Source: Cryptomeria japonica (taxonomy: Eukaryota > Streptophyta > Pinopsida > Cupressales > Cupressaceae). From it: DNA of 64,000 nucleotides. The stretch's first letter is position 1, and each line of letters starts with the position of its first letter. Shown piece after piece: positions 47,974 through 59,565 of this stretch. The stretch lies in contig NC_081407.1 of assembly GCF_030272615.1 (NCBI RefSeq), positions 376,456,877 to 376,520,876 on the forward strand. Direction: 5' to 3'. The position numbers were made by a program, and so were the translations under genes. Under the pieces are notes generated by a model. The model searched no databases, had not been told where the DNA came from, and saw only the letters and a program-made list of their open reading frames with translations.

Positions 47974-49743
47974 TTTTGCCCCTCTTTGAAGCGAGGTGTG
48001 ATGAGGCATTGACTCAAAGAATAATCTCATTTTGATGATGGTATTGGTTCAATAGGATGCCCCAACTCTTGATTGCTAATTCTGGTATGATGATGCCCCC
48101 TCTGGAGATCAATTGAGATAATTGATCTTTGGAGTTTTTTAGATCTCTTTCAAAATTGATATCCCTATAGATTTGATTTGATTTTTGTGACTGTGTTTGA
48201 TGAAAATGTGAGTTCTTCGATTAGCTTGAATGCTTAGATTGATAAGATTGATAAATCTTGATTGATTATATTGATAAGATTGAGATTCAGTCTGGTTTCA
48301 GGAATGACACCTTCTGTATAAGATAAAGTTGATTAGAGCGTCTGGTTTCAGGAAGGATTCATCCTATCTAAGACATGATTAGAACATCTGGTTTTCGGAA
48401 GGATACATCCTGTATAAGACATGAATTAGAATCAGATCATATGGTTTTAGGAAGGATACATCCTATATAAGACATGATAGATCAATTAGGTTTGATTGAT
48501 TGATTTGATTTGATATGATTGATTAGATAAAGAACTGTCAGTTTGTTGATATCAAGTTGCAGAAATATTTGGATATCTTGATGTTGATTTTGTTGAGAGA
48601 AATAGCATAAGATTTTTGCTGGGTCGACAATATTTGAAGAGATATGAGTCATTTGTCTGATTGCATATACACTTGTGATGATACTTTGATGATTCCTGCG
48701 ATATATTTAACCTTGGATAAAAGGAGCATGCGGGATCTCATGCAAGAATGAAATGTAAGATAAATGCAAATGAAAATGCAAATGAAATGCAAAGCTATGA
48801 CCAGATCAGTCATTGGATTATTTTGTGTTTTTATCATTATTGAGCTTTTGAAATGTGGGAAGTGAGTGCAAACATCGATGGTATAATTAAACCATGATGA
48901 CCTGAGCACTATTTTCTTGGATTTTGATATAGCAAGTTAGCACAAGCATCGAGGTATAATTAAACTAAGATGACCTTAGTGTTGCTTGCATAAAATAGGC
49001 AGTATTAATCATTTTAATACACAAATTGGAAATGTCTTCAATGATATTCTAATGATCATGTCCCGTGAAAAATTTACACATATTAATGATTAATTTTCAA
49101 ACAACAGACAAGAAAAATATCATGTTCCTTCCTTGTTCCTTTAGTCAAAGACATGCTAGAGTCACTTAGAAATCATGATAGGGAAAAGCAATATAGAAAA
49201 GTTTGAACAATCATGTTAAAATCATTATCCAAAAGATATTATCCACTAAAAAGTGTGTGATGTGCTTAGATTGACTTCGTGATAGCTTGATAGTTGATAG
49301 TTTGATCTCATGTTCACCGTTGGATGTGTCTTAGTTTTCGCTTGATAAGAGTTGTCTAACTATTGTTCTACTTGTTTGATTTAGCTTAGAATGATCAAGA
49401 GTGTGCCCCCTGTCTAGGTGTAGGATTTTGCCTCAAACCTAGAAACAAAGTTGTTATGATATATCCAGTGATCCAAACCATGGCAAGAAGCCACCTGGGA
49501 TGTCTACGTATGTACAAAGGCTTTATGATGATCAACTTGATGAAAAATGAATGAATGCAAGTGGAAAGATGCATGAACTAATAGACAGAAGAGCTAGCGA
49601 ATAGATAATGCCTATTTGCCAGGTTTTCACCATCTATTTTTTTTGCACTTTTTTTGATATTTGATTTTTAAAAAAAAAATTTCACTGTTTTTTTTTTTGC
49701 TATTTTTGATTTTTTTTGTTGTTTTTGATTTTTTTTTGCTTTT
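47974..49743 (-). other. Tat element 3' untranslated region
   Basis: About 1.77 kb between the integrase end and the 3' LTR, with no coding. It contains a four-copy tandem repeat (48291-48480) and, beside the integrase end, a long T-rich tract (49636-49745). Long variable 3' UTRs with tandem repeats are a known trait of Tat elements. Confidence 0.8.
48291..48480 (-). repeat. Four-copy tandem repeat in Tat 3' UTR
   Basis: Units start with TCTGGTTTCAGGAA-like sequence at 48291, 48341, 48387 and about 48440, giving periods of 46-53 bp. Each contains 'GGATACATCCTGTATAAGAC' or a close variant. GGAT...ATCC within each unit is a small inverted repeat. Confidence 0.85.
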
Positions 49744-50950
49744 TCAGACATAAAACTTTTTTAGATGCATGCTATTGATAGGTTCCTTGAGCTGATCTCT
49801 GTCCTGTGTTGATAGCTGATATGCACTTGATCCAAATACTATGGTGACCACAAACGGACCTAACCAGTTTGGTTCAAACTTTTCTTTCTTTTCTCGCTCT
49901 ACTTGGTTGCGTGGATTTTCCTTTAGCACTAGTTCTCCAACTTGAAAGACTCATGGTTTAACCTTATGATTGTAACTTTGACACATTCTTTGTCAATATA
50001 ACTTTAAATGATCAAAGGCATTTTGTCTTCGTTCATGGACCAATTCTAACTCTTGCAGTCTAGATATTCATTGTTCTTCATCTGGGATGAGACCTTTTAG
50101 TGATATGCATAGAGAGGGTATCTCTACTTCGATTGGCAATATGGCTTTTGATCCATATACAAGAGAGAAAGGTGTGGCACCTATTGGTGTGTGGATACTG
50201 GTATGGTAGGCCCAGAAAGTAGGGTTTAGTTGAATATGCCAATCTCTTCCAACATCGTTCACTGTCATTTTGAGGATTTTTAGAATAGTTTTGTTAGATG
50301 CTTATGCCTGCCCATTCCCTTGTGGATAATAGGGTGTGGAGAATCTGTGTTAGATTTTGAACTTCTCACATAGCTCTTGTACATCTTGATTCTTAAATGG
50401 TTGCCCATTATCAGTGATAATGGTCATTGGTATTCCATAGCGATAGATGACATAATTCAAGATAAATGCAGCAATTTGTTTTCCTATGATGTTTGTGAGA
50501 GGTATGACCTCAATCCATTTTATAAAATATTCTATAGCTACCAGGATGAATTTGTGTCCATTAGATGAGGAAGGATTTATCTTTCCTACTAGATCAAGAT
50601 ACCATTGACAAAAAGGCCAAGATGTTGCTAAAGCATGAAGTTCTTGTGCTAGTGCATGAATCAAATTCCCATGGATCTGACATTGTTTACATGTTCTAGC
50701 TATCTGGAAAGAATCTCATTCCATAGTCGGCCAATAATAGCCCAAGCATATGAGTTTTTTCAAAAGGGTAAGACCACTTGAATGAGTGTCACAAATGTCA
50801 TTATGAACTTCATGTAAGGCCTTCTCAGATTTTTCTTGTTTGAGACATCTTGAGAGAGTACTATCTAGACCTCATTTAAACAAGGTATCTATGATAAGAC
50901 TAAAATGGGAGGATTAGCGAATAAAGTTTCTCTTTTGGTTTTTTGATAAG
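49744..50950 (-). pseudogene. pol: Tat integrase region
   Basis: The minus strand reads 'FCQWYLDLVGKI' (first catalytic Asp, about 50605), 'ITDNGQPF' (second Asp, about 50410), then 'YYPQGNGQ' where the third acidic residue should follow but a stop occurs (about 50305-50310), then 'WHIQLNPTFWAYHTSIHTPI' and 'LGPFVVTIVFGSSAYQL' in the C-terminal part, ending 'LKKFYV' and a stop at 49744. Stops at about 50350, 50067 and 49950 divide it. Confidence 0.9.
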
Positions 50951-51091
50951 TCAAGAGGTAGGATGTTATCTTTTAGGTATGTGTAAGTTTTGCCATAGTG
51001 GGAGGAATCATGTCCAACAAGGTGATAAATAGTTTGGGAATCAAGAATTATGAGAAGGGTAACATAATTCTTCCACCAGGAATTCATAACG

Positions 51092-51607
51092 CTATTGATT
51101 TTCTTGTGTTTGAAGGAGAGAAGAAAGTGTAGCCATGGCATCTAATTCTTTGTTGTCATTTCTTGGAATCTGCTGAAAAGTTATTTTTACAAAGTACTTC
51201 TGGATATCATCAACCATCTTTTTGTAAGGCATCAATTTTTTGTCTTTTGTTTGATAATCATCATTAATTTGATTGATCATGAGCTGCGAGTCTCTAAAGA
51301 CTTGAAGTTGTGTAATGTTCCATTCTATAACCATTTTGATACCTGTAACCAAAGCTTCATATTTTGTTGTATTGTTGGTGCATGGAAAACTTAATTTGTA
51401 TGCTTTTGGGATTGTATGACCTTGTGGTGTAATGAATAGAATACCTGCTCTTGATTTGTACTGTGTATATGAACCTTCAAAGTATAATTGCCATGTTTTT
51501 GTGGTGATTGTTAGGATATCAGCATCGAGAAACTCAATCTGTAAAGGATGATCATCTTGAAGTGGTGTCTCTGCTGATAGCTTTTCTGTGGACATACTCA
51601 ATATCAA
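51092..51607 (-). pseudogene. pol: Tat second RNase H (archaeal-type)
   Basis: Open frame containing 'WQLYFEGSYTQYKSRAGILF', 'YEALVTGIKMVIEW', 'VFRDSQLMINQINDDYQTKD' and 'RNDNKELDAMATL', the pattern of the additional RNase H in Tat elements. The first catalytic Asp of the 'FDGS'-type motif is Glu here (FEGS). The Glu in 'YEAL' and the Asp in 'RDSQL' are present. It lies between the Ty3-type RNase H and integrase. Confidence 0.85.
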
Positions 51608-52776
51608 ACTTGCTTAGGATCATGATCCGTTTTGCTAGTCATCCTATCAATGTGGCTTTTTTAAGCAAATACTTCAGAGGATCTATTTTAGCTATTAACT
51701 TGATGGAGTGAGATAGTAGATAATGTCATAATTTTTGAGAAGCAAAAACTACTGCCAAGCATTCTTTTTTTGTTGATGAATAGTTGATCTCATATCCCAC
51801 TAGTGTTTTTTTGATGTAGTAGATGGTTCATTCTTTTTCTTCATTGTCCTGTTGTGCAAGTAAAACTCCTAATGATGCTTCAATAGTTGATACATAGAGT
51901 AATAATGGCTTTCCTGGAAATTGTGACATTAGAACAAGTGGTTGTATGAGATATCCTTGATCTTGTTGAATGTGTCTTCACATTGATGGTCTCATTTGAA
52001 CTTAACATGTTTGTGCAATAGATGTGTAAATGGTTGACATTTATCTACTAGTTGAGCCACAAATCTTCTGATTGACTGGAGTCTTCCTTGTAGTGATCTG
52101 AGTTGACTAATTTTCTTGGGAGATGTCATTTCCATGATTTCTTTAACCTTACTAGATCTACGTCAATACCTCTTGCTGAAACAATGTATGCCAATAGCTT
52201 TCCTAAAGTTATACCAAAGGCACATTTCTTAGGGTTTAGCCGTAGCTTATATTTTTCTAACCGATCAAATATCTTTTCCAGTATCTCTATATGTTCTTCT
52301 ATGTTGTATGATTTATCCAATATATCATCCACATAGTCTCCCATGAATGTATGCATCATGTCATGAAATACAGTTGTCATAGCTCTTTGATATGTAGCAC
52401 CAGCGTTCTTTAGTCCAAAAGGCATGACGTTCCAGCAGAAAGTACCCCATAGACATGTGAAAGTTGTCTTTTCTTGATCTTCGGGTGCTATGTTGATCTG
52501 ATTGTATTCGAAGAAACCATCCATTAGAGAAAACATGGAGTGTCCAACAGTTAAATCTACAATGATGTCAATGTTAGGCAAAGGAAATTCATCCTTTGGG
52601 CATGCGTTATTAAGATCTCTGAAGTCTGTGCATATTCTAATGCTTTTATCTAGTTTTGAATAGGAATGATGTTGGATACCCATTGAGGATAAGCTACTAG
52701 TCTGATGAATCCAACATCCAATAATTTCTTTAGTTCTGCCTTGACTAGAAGAGCAATATGAGGATGCATCTTTCAT
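51608..52776 (-). pseudogene. pol: Tat reverse transcriptase and Ty3-type RNase H
   Basis: RT on the minus strand: 'ICTDFRDLNNACPKDEFPLP' (about 52585-52644), 'VMPFGLKNAGATYQRAM', catalytic 'YVDDIL' (about 52321-52338) and 'LRLNPKKCAFGI'. The N-terminal part ('FIRLVAYPQWVSN') lies in another frame. RNase H follows at about 51610-52000 in broken frames ('EASLGVLLAQQDNEEKE', 'INYSSTKKECLAVVFA'). The catalytic YVDD remains but frameshifts and stops abolish a continuous protein. Confidence 0.92.
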
Positions 52777-52781
52777 AATTT

Positions 52782-53204
52782 CTATTTAACTGGTTTGGCC
52801 CCTTGACTAACATTTAAGTGATGCATAATAAGCTCTGGATCTAAATCTGGCATGTCCGCATAGGACCAGGAAAAATTGATTTGGCGTCGTTTGAAGAATT
52901 CCACATATTGTTGCATTTCTTTCTCAGACAAAGAAGTTTTTGGATGAAGAATCTTTGGTTGCTTTGTTGTGCCAATGTTAATTGCCTCTATTGGTTTGAT
53001 CAAAATGGATGACCTTTCTTGATAGTGCTCAGGTAAAGTGTCAAATTTCCCATCTTCCAACGCCTCGAGGAGGTTTTCACCATTACATGCATCCTTTGTT
53101 TTTACTTCTTCTTGATCTAATGTTGCCAAGAAATGGTTTTCAACATTAGACCTAATATTGTTTTCTTTATTTTTACTTTTGTGACTAGGAGATTTGGCAC
53201 CCAC
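52782..53204 (-). pseudogene. pol: Tat protease-RT linker
   Basis: Open frame with 'FKRRQINFSWSYADMPDLDP' and 'ELIMHHLNV', the conserved segment just upstream of RT in Tat-type polyproteins. A stop separates it from RT. The region 53205-54430 further upstream on the minus strand is a Gln/Glu-rich, low-complexity part of the polyprotein with many stops. Confidence 0.8.
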
Positions 53205-54439
53205 TTGACTAGAAGATGCATTGCTAAAATTCCTGGTGGAAGTTGTTATGGGTTCAATTGCATTAAGATATATGGATATGGCATGGTCATTTGGAAAGGT
53301 AGTAATAGAAGTATGTCCTTCATTTTCACAATCAATAAGCTCAGGGTGGATTAGAGGTAAGGGATCTTTAGGTTGGGATGTTTAGAGAGTGTTTAAGGTC
53401 ATGATAGATGTATCAAAGTTTCTAATATATATGTCGATTTCTAGAATGGTACTCTCAGAATGACCTCACATAAGAAACTCTTGATTGTCCTCGGTTTAGT
53501 CCAAGTTAGCCGAATGTGATTCTAATTCAAGTAAACTAGTTCCTGATGTTTGTCTTGCATACATGTGAACTACATTGACTCCTACATCTTCTTCAAAGAA
53601 ATTTTATTTAGCTGATTCTTCAGAGTGATATGAATCCCATTCCCATTCATTACAACCTGTATCACTTGCAACCTACAATCTACAGATTTTGTCATATAGC
53701 ATTTCTTCTTCTTTTGTGGCTATATTTTTCCTTCATTCATATTCAACTTCTTGAGGATTGAGATTGAGTTCTGTTAATATTTCTATGAGCTCTCCTTGAT
53801 CAGTACTAGGTTCATGTTTGTTTTGATTGAGATTTAATGCTTCTTGAGAGATATCATTGGTTTGCTTCTCTTGTTGATTTGAGGATTGCTTCTTTTGCCA
53901 TTTTGTGTTTTCTTGTGCTTGTTGTTTTTCTAATTTTTCTTTCCTTTCGATTGCCAGTTGTTCTTGTCTCTTTTCATATTCCTCTTGTTGTTGACTAAAA
54001 GATGCGTTTTCTGATAGAGTGACTTGTCCATACCGTAAGCCTATCTTGTCAGTAGTCTACTAAGTATGAGGTTGAATAGGTTCTGAGATACCTTCTTTTC
54101 TTTTTCCTATAGGACCTGTTCTGGTGTATCCCATCCTTTGTTGAATCCTTTTCCATATTTTTCTATAGGTATTCTGACATTGTTTACCTTTTGTTGAACT
54201 TCTTCATCTGTGTATAGCCACTGTAGCACATCTTTGTCTTATGTCTCCTTTGATAAGGTTCTAGCACTAATGAATGCTCCATCAAATATCGGAATATGTT
54301 TCACAGTTGGTTGTTGTTTAGAGTTTGATGGTTTTCCAAGGGATTTAGAAGACAGTGGTAATTGTGATATTGAGTATTCTTCGTTCCCTCGATCTCTGAG
54401 CTGAATTTTTTTTCCATACTTAATAAAATAGATGCAAAT

Positions 54440-54990
54440 CATTGTTCCTTGAATTGTGTGTTTGAAGGTGTTGCCTCCCTATTATCAGGAACAATTACTT
54501 CTTGAGCCATTTTTAGATTGCTGTAGTATTGAAATGGATTTGCATCTGCAGAGATTATGATTTCTTGTCCCTCATAGGGAAATTTGACACACTAATGATA
54601 TGTTGATGGGATAGCTTGCAAGTCATGTATCCATGGTCTACCTAGGAGTACATTATATGATAAGTCCAAGTCTAGAACTTGGCATGCTGTGTCTTTCTGT
54701 AGAGGTCCCACTCTGATGGGTAGTATCACAATTCCCTTGTAGGAGTGTTCTTCTTCATCATAGGCTTTTATGGTGATCCTTTTTTGGACATCAACTGCAT
54801 CTTCTGATTATCCCAAAGCACGAACAAGACTCAATGAACAAATATTAGGCCAGCTCTACCACCTATTAGAACATGCTTAACTCGCATTTTGTTAATGAGG
54901 ATTTGAATATGCAAGGGAGCATTGTGGGGATGTTGCAAGGACATGTCATCTTCTTCAGTGAATGATAAGAAATGAGGGGTTGTGAGGTGT
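54440..54990 (-). pseudogene. pol: Tat aspartic protease region
   Basis: The minus strand reads 'LINKMRVKHVLIGGRAGLI' (about 54835-54890) at the active-site position, then 'DLDLSYNVLLGRPWIHDLQA' and 'IPSTYH' (about 54600-54680), the conserved C-terminal block of Tat proteases. The expected catalytic Asp before Gly-Gly is Gly here, so the protease is dead as well as interrupted. Confidence 0.75.
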
Positions 54991-55337
54991 CCCACCATGG
55001 TTTGGAATTGATCAATATCAAGATCTTTGGATACTATTGTATCTACAAATGCTCATTCAATAATTTCTTTGTGTGTAGGTGAAAGCTTTAAAAGTTCTAA
55101 GATGGATATTTGTGTGGGTGTTTTCTATAATTGCTCCACTAGATTGTATTGTTTTTCTATAGTGGATGATGTGTTTATTGTAGGACCTGGCAAAACAACT
55201 TTAGCATTGCTTCTTGTGATAGCCTAAGCATGTTCTTGATTTTGTTTTTTTTTAACTACAATCACATTCACCACATTGTCATATGTATGAGCATAGTTTA
55301 CCTTCGCTTTACCCCTACCATTATTTGTTGTTGATGA

Positions 55338-56935
55338 TTAACCTTTCTCATAGTCTGGAAGAAAAGTCTTAAAAGTTATATGAGATTCATTTGTTGTATG
55401 TCCATCCACAGTTATTACTCCATTATCAATCAAATCTTGTATGACATGTTTCAACTCCTGACAATTATCTATGTGATGTCCCTTGTTTCGATGGAAATCG
55501 CAATACTGATTATCATTCCACCAGGGTGGTTTTATTTGAGGTTTGTAGTTCCTTTCTTCTGGGAAAGAAATCAATTTGTTTGCAATAAGCGTTTTTAATA
55601 CTAACCCCAGGGATTCACTAATGTTTGTAAATTATCTTTGAAAGAAAGTTTTGATAGTTTCTCTTTGGTGGTTGTTGTTTTGTTGTGCTGCTACTGAGTG
55701 AGTAGTTAAATTAAAAACTAGTTGTTTTAGTTTCACATTGTTGTTATCTACTATTCCATCATTGACTACATTTTGATTTCTATTCCAAAACTTTGGCTTG
55801 TCATTGTGATTGTTGTTATTATTGTTGTTAGGAGGATGGACTCCTTCTTTGTATATTTTCAATTCACCTTTCTTTATCATTTCTTCTTCCATTATGATTC
55901 CATTATCAATCATTTTTTTGAAACTTTGATTTCCTTGCATTTTTAAGTAATAACTCATTTGATCATTTAAGTTGTTGATGAATATATCCATTTTTTCATA
56001 TTTTGGCACTATAAAAGGATACCATGAAGCTAACTATCTCCATCGTTGTAAAAATGTCATGAAAGGTTCTCCACTCTTTTGTTTGGTATTAAATAGGCCT
56101 AGCATTGTTATTTCATGTTGTATGTTGTAAGAGTATTGTGAAACAAACTTATCCACCAACTCTGAAAATGATCTGATTCTAGATGGAAGTTTGGAGAAAC
56201 ATTCCATAGCTAGTCCAGTTAAGCTTTTCAAAAATAGTCTCATTAAGTATGTATCCTTATGTGCAAACTCCATACTCATTGTGCCAAATTCTAATAAATT
56301 ATCTTGAGTGTCAGTGCTTCCATCATATTTTTTGTATCTAGGAGTTTCAAAACCTATAGGAAATGGTATCATGTTTAGATTTTTGTTGAATGGATAATGA
56401 CAAATTTCTTGAAGTGAGTATCGTCTAACATTTCTTCTTTGCATATCTTGAATTTGTGTTTGCATTGTTTGGAGTTGTGTGAGAGTTGTGATAGGATTAT
56501 CAACATGATTTATTCTTTCATAACCCTGATTTTGTATTCTAGGAGGATCTTGATCTCTTCTTGTTTCATCTCTACATCTTCTTATATCCTCATTGGATTG
56601 AATGTTATTTAGAATTTCTACTTCATCTCTTTTGGGCACGTAAGTTTCTTCGTTGGTTCTAATGTTACTAGGAATTGACATGTCATTCATTTTGAGACCA
56701 AAGATATCCTCATATTGTTCGTTATTAGGAGGAGGATCACTTTTCTTTTGTGTCAATTTGTTTACATCAAAATTTTGAGGGAGTGTAGCACCAGATTTGG
56801 CTAACATTAAGAAATATTTTTCTTTTTCTTCCTCCAACAATTTCTGCATAAATTTATCATTTGAGGATTTTTTTGATGTCTCTAATGTTTTGTTTTGTTA
56901 TTTCTCCTTCAACTTGTATTTCATCTTCATGTTCA
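55338..56935 (-). pseudogene. gag: Tat gag
   Basis: Main frame 56849-56034 has the capsid core ('GFETPRYKKYDGSTDTQDNL', 'LTGLAMECFSKLPSRIRSFS', 'LVDKFVSQY'). It continues in a second frame at 56009-55632 with an Asn-rich stretch (NNNNNNN) and a third at 55574-55338 with the zinc-knuckle-like 'YCDFHRNKGHHIDNCQELKH'. Coding similarity extends upstream to about 56935 past a stop. The element's own start is therefore uncertain. Confidence 0.88.
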
Positions 56936-57003
56936 ATGATCATAGTTGTTTCCAATGTTTTGATTTCAGTCTCTATGATTCTTCATCTCTGAGCTCTAGG
57001 TAG

Positions 57004-59100
57004 AATGGGCATACATGTGTGTTAGATATTGTGCTAGAATTTGATTGTCCAAAAGTTGTTTTGGTAAGTGATCAATTGTCAATGGAAATACGCTAAAATG
57101 ATATGACACAAAAAAATGATTCAAGTGTTTAAAAGTTTGCAAGTTTTTTGATCTTTGGTTTAGGAGTGCAATGATGATGATTTGATAAGAACCAAGTCCA
57201 GTAGGAACGATCTATCCTACGATGTGGGACAAAATTATCCTGGCCAAATGTTTCAGTTTTGTGATAAAGGATGATTGATCTTGATGGGAAACTATATTTG
57301 AAAGATCAGTTTATCAGACAGTGTGATAATGCACTTTGAGATGTTTAGATCTTGAACTTGTTGAGGGGTGAGCACTTGAAAATATTGAGGTGTTTATCTT
57401 CTAGAGTTTGATTTTGACGGATGATAACTTGACCAAGAAAATAAGGGAGACAATCCAAGCACAAAGTGACAAATAAAAAATGTTTATGAGTAGTGCAAAT
57501 TGATCAAGCATAATGACAGAGTTGAAAAAGTCATGCAAAGTGGCAGTTTTGGACTGACAAATACAGGGATTCGTACGACAATACTTCATGAACCATATGA
57601 CAAAAGATACAAGACCAGATGATAAATTAGAAATTTCTTTTGAAAGAGCAGAGAATTGTATGACAAAAATTTATGAACCATATGATAAAAAAACTTCCTC
57701 ATACAAAAAATTACCTGACTCATACGACAGAGAACAGGATAATGAAAAATATGTTTGTTTTGCCGAATTTGGATTAGTGAATTTTAATGTTTTGCTTATG
57801 TTTTCTAGTTTTAGATGTTTGATTTTTCAATTTAGGGATGAATACATAGCAAACACATGATGTTACAATTGACTCCAAGCATGCTAAACCCTAAGGAAAT
57901 TGGTTGAGGAGATAAAACCTTTGCTTGCAAGCTTACGTACACACCCAATAGTTAATTAGAATACGGTCGCTGAGTCTCATACAATGGATTCTCAATGCCA
58001 TATTATCCGACTCCAAATGCTAATGGGGGAACAATATGGCAAGTGTCTTGGGAGTGTTACTATCTCTCTTGCACAAAGATTATCACCCTTTTGGAGGTGA
58101 ATCAGGTAGCTTCTATTTTAATCAGAACTAGTAAGGGATTTGTTCGATGCATCAGGGTATAATACTCAATTAAGAGCTCTCCCAGCCTTGAAAAGCAAGG
58201 TTTGATATACTCAAAGGTACAGAGGAGAGCTATTCCCAAGCACTGCCATTAAATTAATTTTCATCAAATCACATTTATTTTATAGTGGGTTGGATTACTT
58301 AGCGTTAGTCATTCCCACTTAGGTCATTCCCCTCACACCTGTCATAATGGCTTTAAGAGTTTTTAGCTCCTCGGGAGGGCAGGCTTGCTAAAAAAATGCA
58401 CTAATAAAAGTAAATGATGAGTCTATCTTTATGATCACCTAAGAAAGGTGAGAGCATACTCGCCTATCACCAAAGACACAAAATACATGATTGTTCATTT
58501 TTAGCCAAAAAGACAAGTGTGCCTAGAAAAATTTAATGAATACACAAAGTTTAGTTGAATTATTAGGCAACCTGCAAAATAAATTCATTAGTAGCCATTG
58601 ATTTGTTTTGAATTTAGTCTTTAACAAGCGTATCTTTGACAATCATCCTGTAGAAAAGAGTTAGGCTGCAAAAATCTCACATACAAATCAAGGTTAGCAT
58701 TAGCAATGATCGGATTTAAAAATTGAAAACCCTAAAATGTAGTTTATTTTAATAACATAGGCAAAAACTCATATGGCATGCTTTGATAGATCAAACGAAA
58801 AAAATTTAGATTTCACACAGGAGCAAAAATAGGCCTGTACGACACAAGAATAAGCTAATACGAGTCAAAATAGATTCAACCAAAGACTCGTATGACACAA
58901 ATTTAGACCTCGTATGACAAGCTAAATGATATCATATGACACAAAATCTACCTAATACAAGTTAGGATGAGGTGTCATCCTAGCTTAAAAGAAAGTTCGT
59001 ACAAGCCACATAATGAACTCGTATGACATTCTGAATCAGAACTGGTAGGGAAGAAGTTTTGTTGAAGCTTGGGAGGCCAAAAAGGATGATTTTGGCCCCA
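57004..59100 (-). other. Tat 5' leader with recurrent TATGACA words
   Basis: About 2.1 kb between gag and the primer binding site, without a convincing gene. The words (A/G)TA(T/C)GACA or CATATGACA recur near 57595, 57657, 57719, 58838, 58889, 58911, 58935 and 59022, in two clusters. A 90-codon plus-strand open frame (57588-57860) results from the first cluster and has no motif. Confidence 0.6.
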
Positions 59101-59112
59101 TGGTGGGTGCCA
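59101..59112 (-). other. Tat primer binding site
   Basis: On the minus strand TGGCACCCACCA lies three bases inside the 5' LTR end (ACGACA). It has the TGG start of a tRNA 3'-end complement; I do not assign the tRNA. Confidence 0.7.
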
Positions 59113-59115
59113 AAA

Positions 59116-59565
59116 TGTCGTGTATCTATGAAGTGTGTACTTTTTATACTTGCAACTGCAACAAAACACTCGATAAATCATTATAAGCACTGGCTATAAA
59201 ATTAATCAATGAAAGATAAAACCATAGCTAATCATTCTATTGCCTCCTAGTAAATGCAAGTATGAATTTTGCTCTCAGATCTGGTTATGCAAATTCCAAT
59301 GACTTGACTACACTTAGATGGAGGATTTAAATGATGAAGATGCATGATATAACAATGATAGCATGATTAAGCTACATGATTTCATGTTTATCTAGAAAAT
59401 AAGCTAGAATGAAGATGCAATTAAGCTAAAATGATAACATTGCTAAAATGATAAACTAGAAGCTAAATGCCTATAGTAACAATGTATAAGATGAAAATGA
59501 GATGGGATCAAATTAGGGACATGGATGAGATGAATGGACCCTTTGTGCTCCAAAATGAGGCTTAT
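59116..59565 (-). repeat. Tat 5' LTR, part; interrupted by copia insertion
   Basis: Matches 46916-47365 of the 3' LTR. The match stops at about 59562, where the copia LTR begins, so the remaining 600 bp should lie beyond the inserted elements, outside the window. Confidence 0.88.

Larger units (their letters stand above)
46916..59565 (-). mobile_element. Ty3/gypsy element, Tat lineage, 5' LTR broken by a later insertion
   Basis: The minus-strand element runs from its 3' LTR at 46916-47973 through a long 3' untranslated region, integrase, a second (archaeal-type) RNase H, the Ty3-type RNase H, RT, a linker, protease, gag, a leader and a primer binding site to the partial 5' LTR at 59116-59565. 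The extra RNase H between the usual RNase H and integrase is the mark of the Tat group (Ogre, Retand and relatives). All coding parts have stops and frameshifts. GTAAG at 46911-46915 is the probable target duplication; its partner lies beyond the window. Confidence 0.93.
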
